Shown: positions 1-5,253, counted from the stretch's first letter. The stretch: 5,253 nt of DNA from Rhodobacteraceae bacterium UBA996 (GCA_002291955.1 DBBA01000155.1:1-5253); one strand, 5' to 3'. The notes: a model not told the origin generated them from the letters alone. Program-made: numbers and translations.

Positions 1-230
1 CCGCCCGCCCCGGTTCCGGCCTAACCCGCTCAAGCGCGTTGCCGGTCGCCCTTGCCGCCCGGTCGCGCCTGTCGCTGCATCCGTCGGCCGCCAAGCCCGC
101 CCGTCGCTGCCACCCGCCCGTCGGTGCACACGCCCGCCGCGGAACTCGCCCCTCGCCAAGCCCTCGGCCGCAATGCCCGTTGTTCCCGCGCCCGCCCGTG
201 CCTGCGCCCGCCCGGCCCCGGCGGTCCCGC
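1..230. other. GC-extreme, strand-skewed spacer downstream of murD, no convincing gene
   Basis: By my count this stretch holds 118 C and 66 G in 230 plus-strand bases (80% G+C), so the murD-side transcript would be G-rich. It carries degenerate repeats: CCCGCCCGTCGCTGC at 96-110 and CCCGCCCGTCGGTGC at 113-127 (14 of 15, offset 17), related CCCGCCCG at 191-198 and 207-214, and CCGGTCGC at 42-49 and 59-66 (also offset 17). No start of ftsW, the usual next dcw gene, is recognisable. Minus-strand frames stay largely open only because stop codons are rare at this composition; their translation is a Gly/Arg-rich sequence with no family resemblance. No terminator with a U-run is visible. Confidence 0.65.
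207..228 (-). other. Putative G-quadruplex motif after the murD stop
   Basis: On the minus strand four G-runs (228-226, 219-216, 213-211, 209-207) are separated by loops of 6, 2 and 1 nt, satisfying the standard G3+N1-7 pattern. It begins 2 nt after the murD TGA, and further GGG runs follow at 197-195, 193-191 and 187-185. A competing 5-bp hairpin (CCGCC 224-220 with GGCGG 212-208) uses the same bases. Chance occurrence is plausible at 80% G+C. Confidence 0.4.
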
Positions 231-1640
231 TCAGTCCGCCTGCGCCAGCCGTTCCGTCACCAGGCGCACGAAGTGCTCGCCACGCTTCTCGAAGTTCGGG
301 TACTGGTCGAAGCTGGCCGCCGCCGGGGCCAGCAGGACGGTGTCGCCCGGTCTGGCCTCCTCTGCCGCCATGGCCACGGCGCGCTCCATCGTCTCGCAGA
401 TCGCATGCGGCGTGTCGCCGAGTTGCAGGGCGAAGTCGCGGGCCGAGTGCCCGATCAGATAGGCCTTGACCACCGATCCCAGGTGCGGGCGCAGGGCCGC
501 GATCCCGCCGTCCTTGCCAAGGCCCCCGGCGATCCAGCGGATGCGGGGGAAGGCGCGCAGGGCCTGGGCGGCGCTGTCCACGTTGGTGGCCTTGCTGTCG
601 TTGACGAAGGTGACGCCGCCCGCTTCGGCCACGCGCTGGCTGCGGTGCGGCAGGCCGGCGAAGGTGGCCAGCGCGGCCTCGATCGCGCGTGGGGCGAGGC
701 CCAGCGCGCGCGCCGCGGCCCAGGCGCAGCAGGCGTTCTGGTGATTGTGCGCGCCGGGCAGGCCGGGCATCGCCCGCAGGTCGACCGAGGCCACCTGCCG
801 CCCCTTGCGCCATTCGGCGAGGAAGCCCTTGCGCGCGAAGACCGCCCAGCCCGGGCCTTCGAGCTTCTGGCCCGCCGACACGCGGATCACCCGGTCGTCG
901 GCCGGGCCCTGCGCCAACTGGTTGGCCAGATACCGGCCTTCGACCTCGTCCATGCCGATCACGGCGCGGTCGGGGCCGCCCTCGGCGAACAGGCGGCGCT
1001 TGGCGGCGAAGTAGCCGCCCATGCCGCCGTGGCGGTCCAGGTGGTCGGGCGAGAGGTTGGTGAAGACGGCGATGTCGGGGGTCAGCGCGCGGGCCAGGTC
1101 GGTCTGGTAGGACGACAGTTCGAGGACGACGACCTCGCCGTCCTGCGCGGGGTCGAGGTCGAAGACCCCGCGGCCGATGTTGCCGCCGAGCTGGGCGGGG
1201 ACATCGCAGGCGGTCAGGATGTGGTGGAGGAGGGCGGATGTGGTGGACTTGCCGTTCGATCCGGTGACGGCGACGACGCGGGGGGGCGTGTCGAAGTCGT
1301 CGAAGCCCGCGGCGGCGAAGCTGCGGAAGAACAGGCCGATGTCGTTGTCCACCGGCACTCCGCGGACCAGCGCCTGGGCGATGGCGGGGTGCGGTGCCGG
1401 ATAAAGGTGCGGGATGCCGGGTGAGACGACCAGCAGGTCTACCCCGTCCCAGGCGCGGTCACGGGTCAGGTCGGCGACGTCCCACCCGTCGGCCGCGGCC
1501 GTGTCCCGCGTCTCGGCGCCGTCGTCCCAGACCACGACCTGCGCGCCACCCGCGCGCAGCGCCGCGGCCACGGCCCGGCCCGACCGCCCGAACCCCAGCA
1601 CGGCCACCCGCTGGCCGTCGCATCCCCTGACCGGAATCAT
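231..1640 (-). CDS. murD: MurD, UDP-MurNAc-L-Ala:D-glutamate ligase
   Basis: Cytoplasmic ATP-dependent Mur ligase that adds D-glutamate to UDP-MurNAc-L-alanine, the second amino-acid step of the peptidoglycan stem. It has 469 residues, somewhat longer than E. coli MurD (438). The N-terminal Rossmann-like uracil-binding domain shows VAVLGFGRSGRAVA (12-25) and VVSPGIP (71-77). The ATP-binding domain has VAVTGSNGKSTTS (123-135), GGNIG (152-156), LELSSYQTDL (173-182), NLSPDHLDRH (195-204) and Lys214 in YFAAK, which aligns with the carbamylated Lys. GAHNHQNACCA (296-306) leads to the C-terminal domain with FVNDSKATN (345-353), AGGLGKDG (371-378) and LLAPAAASFDQYPNFEKRG (436-454). Start ATG at 1640 has an AGGGGA Shine-Dalgarno at 1645-1650, 4 nt upstream, and gives the usual N-terminus. 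Unlike its tightly packed neighbours it is preceded by a 206-nt spacer, so it may have its own leader or promoter. Nothing is missing. Confidence 0.98.
   Translation of the reverse strand: MIPVRGCDGQRVAVLGFGRSGRAVAAALRAGGAQVVVWDDGAETRDTAAADGWDVADLTRDRAWDGVDLLVVSPGIPHLYPAPHPAIAQALVRGVPVDNDIGLFFRSFAAAGFDDFDTPPRVVAVTGSNGKSTTSALLHHILTACDVPAQLGGNIGRGVFDLDPAQDGEVVVLELSSYQTDLARALTPDIAVFTNLSPDHLDRHGGMGGYFAAKRRLFAEGGPDRAVIGMDEVEGRYLANQLAQGPADDRVIRVSAGQKLEGPGWAVFARKGFLAEWRKGRQVASVDLRAMPGLPGAHNHQNACCAWAAARALGLAPRAIEAALATFAGLPHRSQRVAEAGGVTFVNDSKATNVDSAAQALRAFPRIRWIAGGLGKDGGIAALRPHLGSVVKAYLIGHSARDFALQLGDTPHAICETMERAVAMAAEEARPGDTVLLAPAAASFDQYPNFEKRGEHFVRLVTERLAQAD
1634..1638. other. GANTC (CcrM-type) site overlapping the murD start codon
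   Basis: GAATC on plus, formed by the G of the murD ATG and the following ATTC. It is one of only three GANTC sites I find in the window. CcrM methylates this motif in most alphaproteobacteria. Function here is inference. Confidence 0.4.
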
Positions 1641-1644
1641 GCCG

Positions 1645-1650
1645 TCCCCT
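1645..1650 (-). promoter_or_regulatory. Ribosome binding site of murD
   Basis: AGGGGA on the minus strand, separated by 4 nt from the murD ATG at 1640. The spacing is short but the match is purine-rich, and it sits in the only single-stranded-looking segment between the 9-bp hairpin at 1661-1683 and the start codon. It supports the chosen start. Confidence 0.55.
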
Positions 1651-1660
1651 GCCGTTGCGG

Positions 1661-1683
1661 CCGGGGGGCTTCACGCCCCCCGG
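1661..1683. repeat. Perfect 9-bp GC hairpin upstream of murD
   Basis: CCGGGGGGC (1661-1669) pairs perfectly with GCCCCCCGG (1675-1683) around a 5-nt loop. In the murD transcript it ends 20 nt before the start codon and 10 nt before the Shine-Dalgarno. There is no T-run on either side, so it does not look like a classical rho-independent terminator. It could stabilise a processed 5' end, slow transcription or affect initiation; these roles are inference. Confidence 0.7.
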
Positions 1684-1718
1684 ACCCCCCATGGGATACT
1701 TGGAGCGCATCGAAGCTG

Positions 1719-1730
1719 GAAGACGTCTTC
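1719..1730. repeat. 12-nt perfect palindrome GAAGACGTCTTC
   Basis: A fully self-complementary 12-mer at the centre of the mraY-murD spacer, lying midway between the outer hairpins. It is either the junction of the two inverted repeat modules or an operator-like dyad. I know of no regulator that matches it. Confidence 0.45.
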
Positions 1731-1760
1731 ATCGTCACCCTTGTTTAAATACCCCCGGGT

Positions 1761-1777
1761 GTGGGGCGGAGCCCCAC
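1761..1777. repeat. 7-bp GC hairpin in mraY-murD spacer
   Basis: GTGGGGC (1761-1767) pairs with GCCCCAC (1771-1777) around a 3-nt loop. On the minus strand it is followed by ACCCGGGGGTATTT, giving the hairpin-then-box layout mirrored at the other end of the spacer. Confidence 0.55.
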
Positions 1778-1787
1778 CGGCCGAGGG

Positions 1788-1804
1788 CCGCGCCACAGGC
1801 GCGG
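1788..1804. repeat. 7-bp GC hairpin in mraY-murD spacer
   Basis: CCGCGCC (1788-1794) pairs perfectly with GGCGCGG (1798-1804) around the loop ACA. It sits between the hairpins at 1761-1777 and 1822-1837, making a run of three hairpins within about 80 nt. A competing 5-bp hairpin (1778-1790) overlaps its left arm. Confidence 0.5.
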
Positions 1805-1821
1805 ACCGAGACAAGGGGTGT

Positions 1822-1837
1822 GCGGCCGCAAGGCCGC
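1822..1837 (-). terminator. Stem-loop just after mraY, possible weak terminator or processing site
   Basis: On the minus strand GCGGCC-TTGC-GGCCGC forms a 6-bp GC-only stem with a 4-nt loop, 9 nt after the mraY stop. The bases after it (ACACCCCTTGTCTC) contain no U-run, so efficient intrinsic termination is doubtful. It could be a 3'-end stabiliser or allow partial termination that separates mraY from murD levels. Confidence 0.3.
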
Positions 1838-1846
1838 GCCGATGGA

Positions 1847-2929
1847 TCAGCGAAGTTTCAGGGTCGCAAGGCCGATCAGGGCGAGGATCAGCGAGATGAT
1901 CCAGAAGCGGATGACGATCTGGGGTTCGGCCCAGCCCTTCTTCTCGAAGTGGTGGTGGATCGGGGCCATCAGGAACACGCGCCGTCCGGTGCGCTTGAAG
2001 TACAGGACCTGGATGATCACCGACAGCGCCTCGACCACGAACAGGCCGCCGACGATGGCCAGCACGATCTCGTGCTTGGTGGCCACCGCGATGGCGCCGA
2101 GCGCGCCGCCAAGGGCCAGGCTGCCGGTATCGCCCATGAAGACCGCCGCAGGCGGCGCGTTGTACCACAGGAACCCGAGCCCGCCGCCGATCAGGCCGGC
2201 GCAGAAGATCAGGATCTCGCCCGTGCCCGGCACGTAGTGCACGTCGAGGTACTGGGTGAAGTCCACCCGCCCCACGGCATAGGCAATGACGCCAAGCGTT
2301 CCGGCCGCGATCATCACCGGCATGATGGCCAGCCCGTCCAGCCCGTCGGTCAGGTTCACGGCGTTCGCGGCGCCGACGATCACGACCATCGCGAAGGGGA
2401 TGAAGAACCAGGACAGGTTGAACAGCACGTCCTTGAACACCGGGACGGCCAGTTGCATCCGCAAGCCTTCGGGGTGGACCTGCGCGGCCCAGGCCGCCGC
2501 CAGCCCCGCCAGCGCGAAGCCGAGCGCCAGCCGCACCCGGCCGGGCAGGCCCTTGTGGTTGCCCCTGGACACCTTGGCATAGTCGTCCACGAAGCCGATC
2601 AGGCCGAAGCCCAGCGTCACCAGCACTACCATCCAGACGTAAGGGTTGTCGAGCCGCGCCCAGAGGACCGAGGACACCATCACCGCGCCCAGGATCAGCA
2701 CGCCGCCCATCGTCGGTGTGCCGGCCTTGGCGAAATGCCCCTCGGGTCCGTCGGACCGGATCGGCTGGCCCTTGCCCTGCCGCTTGCGCAGGAGGTTGAT
2801 CAGCGGGCGGCCGAACAGGAAGCCGAACACCAGCGCGGTGAAGAACGCCCCGCCCGCGCGGAAGGTGATGTAGCGGAACAGGTTGAACGCACCCTCGCCG
2901 CCGGTGACCTCGAACAGCCAGTAGAACAT
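1847..2929 (-). CDS. mraY: MraY, phospho-MurNAc-pentapeptide transferase (lipid I synthase)
   Basis: Integral inner-membrane enzyme that transfers phospho-MurNAc-pentapeptide from UDP to undecaprenyl phosphate, producing lipid I. It has 360 residues, the same length as E. coli MraY. About ten hydrophobic stretches are visible (for example 25-40, 73-90, 96-114, 170-190, 238-256, 288-310 and 339-357), matching the ten-helix fold. Catalytic and binding motifs are intact: DDYAK (115-119, with the DD pair), NLTDGLDGL (192-200), FMGDTGS (264-270, Asp267 aligning with the catalytic Asp of E. coli) and the HHH motif in MAPIHHHFEKKGW (321-333). The start at 2929 (MFYWLFEVTG) was chosen because it gives the family length and start. 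Longer in-frame extension upstream only shadows the murF C-terminus. A GGAG at 2940-2943 lies 10 nt before the ATG, inside the end of murF. Only 4 nt separate it from murF, so the two are surely cotranscribed. Confidence 0.98.
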   Translation of the reverse strand: MFYWLFEVTGGEGAFNLFRYITFRAGGAFFTALVFGFLFGRPLINLLRKRQGKGQPIRSDGPEGHFAKAGTPTMGGVLILGAVMVSSVLWARLDNPYVWMVVLVTLGFGLIGFVDDYAKVSRGNHKGLPGRVRLALGFALAGLAAAWAAQVHPEGLRMQLAVPVFKDVLFNLSWFFIPFAMVVIVGAANAVNLTDGLDGLAIMPVMIAAGTLGVIAYAVGRVDFTQYLDVHYVPGTGEILIFCAGLIGGGLGFLWYNAPPAAVFMGDTGSLALGGALGAIAVATKHEIVLAIVGGLFVVEALSVIIQVLYFKRTGRRVFLMAPIHHHFEKKGWAEPQIVIRFWIISLILALIGLATLKLR

Positions 2930-2933
2930 CGTG

Positions 2934-4394
2934 TCAGGACTCCGGGTCGGAGGCGCCGCCCGAAGGCGTGCGGTGGGGGGCAAGGGCGCGCAGGGCATCG
3001 GCGACGCGGCTGGCGAGGCTCGATTTCGAGCCCTTGACCAGCACCACGTCGCCCGCATCGACCAGCGACCGGGCGCGGGCGGCCATGTCGTCGGCGCGGT
3101 CGTGGCGTTCACCGCGGCGAGCGGGGGGCAGGGCGTCCCAGAGCGCGGCCATGCGGGGACCGAGGCAGTGGACGCGGTCGATCACGGCCATGCCCGGGTG
3201 GCGGGCGAGGTCGGCGTGGAAGCGGCCCTCGTCCGGTCCGAGTTCCAGCATGTCGCCGAGGATCGCGATGCGGCGGCCCGCGCCGATGCGGCCGACGCCG
3301 TCGCGGGGCCGGGCGGCGGCCAGCATGTCGAGCGCGGCCGCGACCGAGGCGGGGTTCGCGTTGAACGCGTCGTCGATCAGGTCGAAGCTTTGCGCCTCGT
3401 CCACCTGGTCGAGCATCACGCGGGCGCGGGTGCCGCGTCCGTCGGGCGGGGTCCAGCGGGCGAGGTCCATCGCGCCTAGCACCGGATCGGCCCCGGCCGC
3501 GGCCACCGCCGCAAGGGCCGCGAGCGCGTTCGGGGCGAAATGGGCGCCGGGCACGGACAGGCGGAACAGGAGCGGTCCGACAGGCGTGTCGGCCTGCACC
3601 ACGGTGGCGTCGTCGGTCACGCGCACCGCGGTCAGGCGCCAGTCGCAGCCAGGCGTTTGGCCGAAACGCACGATCCGGGCGCCCACGCCTTCGGCCTTGG
3701 CCAGAAGGATCGGGGTCATGGCGATGTCGGCGTTCAGGATGGTGGTGCCACCCGGCACCAGTCCGTCCAGAAGCGAGGCCTTTTCGTGCGCGATGCCGTC
3801 GATGCTGTCGAAGGCGGCCAGATGCGCGGGCGCGACGGTCGTGATGATCCCGACGTCGAGCCGGGACATCCGCGCCAGGGGCGCGATCTCGCCCGGGGCG
3901 TTCATGCCGATCTCGATCACGGCGAAATCGGTGTCGCCGGGCATGCGGGCGAGCGTCAGGGGCACGCCCCAGTGGTTGTTGTAGCTTTTCTCGGCGGCGT
4001 GCACCCGGCCCTGGCCCGCCAGCATGGTGCGCAGCATCTCCTTGGTCGAGGTCTTGCCGACCGATCCGGTGATGCCGATCACGCGCGCCTGCGTCCGGGC
4101 GCGGGCGGCGCGGCCGAGGGCGGCGAGCGCGGCCAGGACGTCGGGCACGACCAGAAGGGATGCGTCGGGGGCGACGCCGTCGGGGATGCGGGACACCAGT
4201 GCCGCGGCGGCGCCGCGGGCGAGCGCCTGCGCGACGAAGTCGTGCCCGTCGCGCGCGTCGGTCAGGGCCACGAACAGGTCGCCGGGCTGAAGCGTCCGGG
4301 TGTCGATGGACACGCCGGTTGCGGTCCAGTCTCGGCTGGCCCGTCCGCCGGTGGCGGCGGCGGCGTCGGCGGCGGTCCAGAGGGGTGCGGTCAT
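2934..4394 (-). CDS. murF: MurF, UDP-MurNAc-tripeptide:D-Ala-D-Ala ligase
   Basis: Cytoplasmic ATP-dependent Mur ligase that attaches D-Ala-D-Ala to UDP-MurNAc-L-Ala-D-Glu-mDAP, completing the soluble pentapeptide precursor. It has 486 residues, slightly longer than E. coli MurF (452). An N-terminal substrate domain (about 1-100, with SIDTRTLQPGDLFVAL at 29-44) is followed by the P-loop GITGSVGKTSTKEM (107-120, Lys114 and Thr115 in the nucleotide loop). Next come YNNHWGVPLT (138-147), EIGMNAPGEI (161-170), the C-terminal domain motif DDAFNANP (341-348), LGDMLELG (379-386) and VLVKGSKS (451-458). All expected ligase motifs are intact. The start ATG at 4394 overlaps the murE stop. The sequence just before it has no strong Shine-Dalgarno, so start selection probably depends on translational coupling to murE. 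The stop TGA at 2934-2936 is 4 nt before mraY. The tail after about residue 470 is short and unconserved-looking. Confidence 0.97.
   Translation of the reverse strand: MTAPLWTAADAAAATGGRASRDWTATGVSIDTRTLQPGDLFVALTDARDGHDFVAQALARGAAAALVSRIPDGVAPDASLLVVPDVLAALAALGRAARARTQARVIGITGSVGKTSTKEMLRTMLAGQGRVHAAEKSYNNHWGVPLTLARMPGDTDFAVIEIGMNAPGEIAPLARMSRLDVGIITTVAPAHLAAFDSIDGIAHEKASLLDGLVPGGTTILNADIAMTPILLAKAEGVGARIVRFGQTPGCDWRLTAVRVTDDATVVQADTPVGPLLFRLSVPGAHFAPNALAALAAVAAAGADPVLGAMDLARWTPPDGRGTRARVMLDQVDEAQSFDLIDDAFNANPASVAAALDMLAAARPRDGVGRIGAGRRIAILGDMLELGPDEGRFHADLARHPGMAVIDRVHCLGPRMAALWDALPPARRGERHDRADDMAARARSLVDAGDVVLVKGSKSSLASRVADALRALAPHRTPSGGASDPES
2938..2942. other. GANTC (CcrM-type) site at the murF/mraY junction
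   Basis: GACTC on plus, in the last codons of murF, overlapping the mraY Shine-Dalgarno and 8 nt before the mraY start. The motif itself is certain; a regulatory role is not. Confidence 0.4.
2940..2943 (-). promoter_or_regulatory. Ribosome binding site of mraY
   Basis: GGAG on the minus strand, 10 nt before the mraY ATG at 2929 and embedded in the final codons of murF. It is the only Shine-Dalgarno-like sequence near this start and supports MFYW as the true N-terminus. The spacing is a little long. A GANTC methylation site (2938-2942) overlaps it. Confidence 0.6.
4391..4394 (-). other. ATGA stop/start overlap of murE and murF
   Basis: The minus strand reads ATGA here: TGA ends murE and ATG opens murF in another frame. 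With only a weak purine-rich stretch before it (GGGCTGCGG), this overlap points to translational coupling, in which ribosomes ending murE re-initiate on murF. This arrangement is common in dcw clusters. Confidence 0.9.
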
Positions 4395-5253
4395 GGCCGC
4401 AGCCCGTCGAGTGCCGCGACGGCGACGCTGGCCTGTTCGGCGTCGTCGAAGGGATAGACGGTTCCGCCGACGGTCTGCCCGGTCTCGTGCCCCTTGCCCA
4501 TCACCAGAAGCGCATCGCCCGGTTCCAGCGCGTCCACGCCGCGCAGGATCGCCTCGGCGCGGTCGCCGACCTCGGTGGCATCCGGGCAGCCCTGCAGGAC
4601 GGCGGCGCGGATCGACGCGGGGTCCTCGGACCGGGGGTTGTCGTCGGTGACGATCACCACGTCGGCGTGGGCGGCGGCGGCCTGGCCCATCAGCGGGCGC
4701 TTGGTGCGGTCGCGGTCGCCGCCCGCGCCGATGATGGCGACGATCCGGCCCATCACATGGGGGCGGAGCGCGGTCAGCGCGGTGGCGATGGCGTCGGGCG
4801 TGTGGGCGTAGTCCACATAGACCGCCGCACCGTTCGCGCGGGTCGCGGCCAGTTCCATGCGACCGCGCACGGTGGACAGGCGCGGCAGGGCCGCGGCCAC
4901 CCGGTCGGCCGGGTCGCCGCAGGCGATGGCCAGCCCCGCGGCCACCAGCGCGTTCGCGGCCTGGAACCCGCCGATCAGCGGCAGGCGGACCATGTGGGTC
5001 TTGCCCGCGAAGGAAAAGCGCAGGTCCTGCCCGGTGGCGTCGAATCGCTGGCGGAGCAGGCGCAGGACCGCGTCGGGCGCGCGCCCCACGGTCAGCACGT
5101 CGCAGCCGCGCCGGTCGGCGATGGTGACGACGTCCGGCCCGTGCGGGTCGTCGATGTTCACGACGGCCACCCCGTCCTCGGGCAGGACGCGGTCGAAAAG
5201 CCCGGCCTTGGCGTCGAAGTACGCCTCCATCGTGCCGTGGTAGTCGAGGTGGT
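4391..5253 (-). CDS. murE: MurE, UDP-MurNAc-L-Ala-D-Glu:meso-diaminopimelate ligase (5' end outside window)
   Basis: Cytoplasmic ATP-dependent Mur ligase that adds meso-diaminopimelate to the dipeptide precursor of peptidoglycan. About 287 C-terminal residues are visible, against about 490 for the family. The N-terminal domain and the ATP-binding P-loop lie beyond the right edge. The frame is open to the window edge and begins HLDYHGTMEAYFDAK, the classic central-domain motif; its last Lys matches the position carbamylated in E. coli MurE. The internal Met at 5230 is therefore not the start. Counting from that Met, further motifs are VRGRMEL (121-127), YAHTPDAI (141-148), GAGGDRDRTKRPLMG (168-182), DNPR (197-200, nt 4631-4642) and GKGHE (245-249). 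DNPR is the known signature for DAP rather than lysine specificity. The stop TGA (4391-4393) overlaps the murF ATG, which implies co-translation. The identity is secure; only completeness is limited by the window. Confidence 0.97.
   Translation of the reverse strand, partial: HLDYHGTMEAYFDAKAGLFDRVLPEDGVAVVNIDDPHGPDVVTIADRRGCDVLTVGRAPDAVLRLLRQRFDATGQDLRFSFAGKTHMVRLPLIGGFQAANALVAAGLAIACGDPADRVAAALPRLSTVRGRMELAATRANGAAVYVDYAHTPDAIATALTALRPHVMGRIVAIIGAGGDRDRTKRPLMGQAAAAHADVVIVTDDNPRSEDPASIRAAVLQGCPDATEVGDRAEAILRGVDALEPGDALLVMGKGHETGQTVGGTVYPFDDAEQASVAVAALDGLRP

Larger units (their letters stand above)
1661..1777. repeat. Composite inverted repeat: two hairpin-plus-tail modules facing each other
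   Basis: Left module, read on plus: hairpin 1661-1683, C-run, then GGGATACTT (1693-1701) and a tail ending GAAGAC (1719-1724). Right module, read on minus: hairpin 1777-1761, then GGGGTATTT (1755-1747) and a tail ending GAAGAC (1730-1725). The nine-base boxes match 7 of 9, the tails have nearly equal length (32 and 31 nt), and they meet at a perfect palindrome. This resembles the REP/BIME style of intergenic element. From memory, GC-hairpin plus GGGATATTT-like sequences are frequent between genes in Rhodobacteraceae, but I could not check this. Family membership is inference; the symmetry is seen. Confidence 0.5.
1641..1846. other. mraY-murD intergenic spacer, hairpin-rich, no gene
   Basis: This is the only long gap between genes in the window. 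I see no supportable coding frame here. It holds, from left to right, a perfect 9-bp hairpin (1661-1683), a moderately AT-richer middle with a 12-nt palindrome (1719-1730), and three GC-rich hairpins (1761-1777, 1788-1804, 1822-1837). The AT-richer bases around 1741-1751 (TTGTTTAAATA on plus) stand out in this GC-rich DNA, but I could not pair them with a convincing -35/-10 promoter on the minus strand. A murD promoter is possible but not shown. Confidence 0.8.

Noticed and set aside
30..80. Tiny minus-strand frame starting ATG at 80 (MQRQARPGGKGDRQRA)
   Set aside because: It is sixteen residues with no clear Shine-Dalgarno and no conservation evidence, in low-complexity DNA.
30..230. In-frame extension of MurD beyond its TGA: 66 further codons open to a TGA at 30-32
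   Set aside because: MurD already ends at its normal C-terminus (EKRGEHFVRLVTERLAQAD). Stop codons are rare at 80% G+C, and the predicted tail is Gly/Arg-rich with no similarity I recognise. No read-through signal is seen.
39..1424. Long plus-strand open frame antisense to murD
   Set aside because: Its translation is Arg/Gly/Ala-rich with no family motifs, and the minus-strand frame encodes a complete MurD. Long antisense frames are expected from GC-rich third codon positions.
1741..1760. AT-rich TTTAAATA as a -10 box for murD
   Set aside because: No matching -35 at 16-18 nt spacing on the minus strand, and the bases belong to the repeat-like module.
1655..3037. Long plus-strand open frame antisense to mraY
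   Set aside because: It is rich in His, Gln, Arg and Asp, mirrors the MraY codons, and crosses the spacer and the murF end without any recognisable domain or ribosome binding site.
3126..3133. GGGCAGGG, matching the E. coli FtsK-orienting (KOPS) consensus
   Set aside because: A single 8-mer inside murF is expected by chance in DNA of this composition. Polarity would need genome-wide counts.
4351..4378. GGC/GCG-type triplet run near the murF start
   Set aside because: It encodes the alanine-rich N-terminus of MurF (TAADAAAATGG), which is typical of the family in GC-rich genomes, so it is not an independent repeat.
2968..4457. Plus-strand open frames antisense to murF
   Set aside because: They are low-complexity translations with no motifs, fully explained as shadows of the intact murF.

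Overview
The window is a high-GC (roughly 70% by eye) stretch of a bacterial division and cell-wall (dcw) cluster. Every gene I can support lies on the minus strand. In transcription order (right to left) they are murE (3' part only, running off the right edge), murF, mraY and murD. Protein motifs, lengths and codon style fit an alphaproteobacterium, most likely Rhodobacterales (Rhodobacter/Paracoccus-like). This placement comes from recalled family likeness, not from a search.

Layout. 4391-5253 is the C-terminal ~287 residues of MurE. Its stop overlaps the murF start as ATGA at 4391-4394. murF runs 4394-2934, and mraY follows after 4 nt (2929-1847). A 206-nt gap (1641-1846) then separates mraY from murD (1640-231). 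This gap contains a perfect 9-bp GC hairpin just before murD, a 12-nt palindrome, and three more hairpins towards mraY. Part of it looks like two copies of a hairpin-plus-tail repeat facing each other. The last 230 nt (1-230), downstream of murD, have no convincing gene. That stretch is about 80% G+C by my count and strongly C-rich on the plus strand (G-rich in the murD transcript), with degenerate internal repeats and a G-quadruplex-type motif just after the murD stop.

Function. MurE adds meso-diaminopimelate to UDP-MurNAc-L-Ala-D-Glu; its DNPR motif supports DAP. MurF adds D-Ala-D-Ala. MraY moves the phospho-MurNAc-pentapeptide onto undecaprenyl phosphate, giving lipid I at the inner membrane. 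MurD makes the earlier dipeptide precursor by adding D-Glu. The set covers three of the four Mur ligase steps plus the first membrane step. ftsW, murG and murC would be expected beyond the left edge, and ftsI plus the start of murE beyond the right edge.

I found no new multi-gene system. The points worth a second look are in the non-coding DNA around murD and in the placement of rare GANTC sites near the mraY and murD starts.
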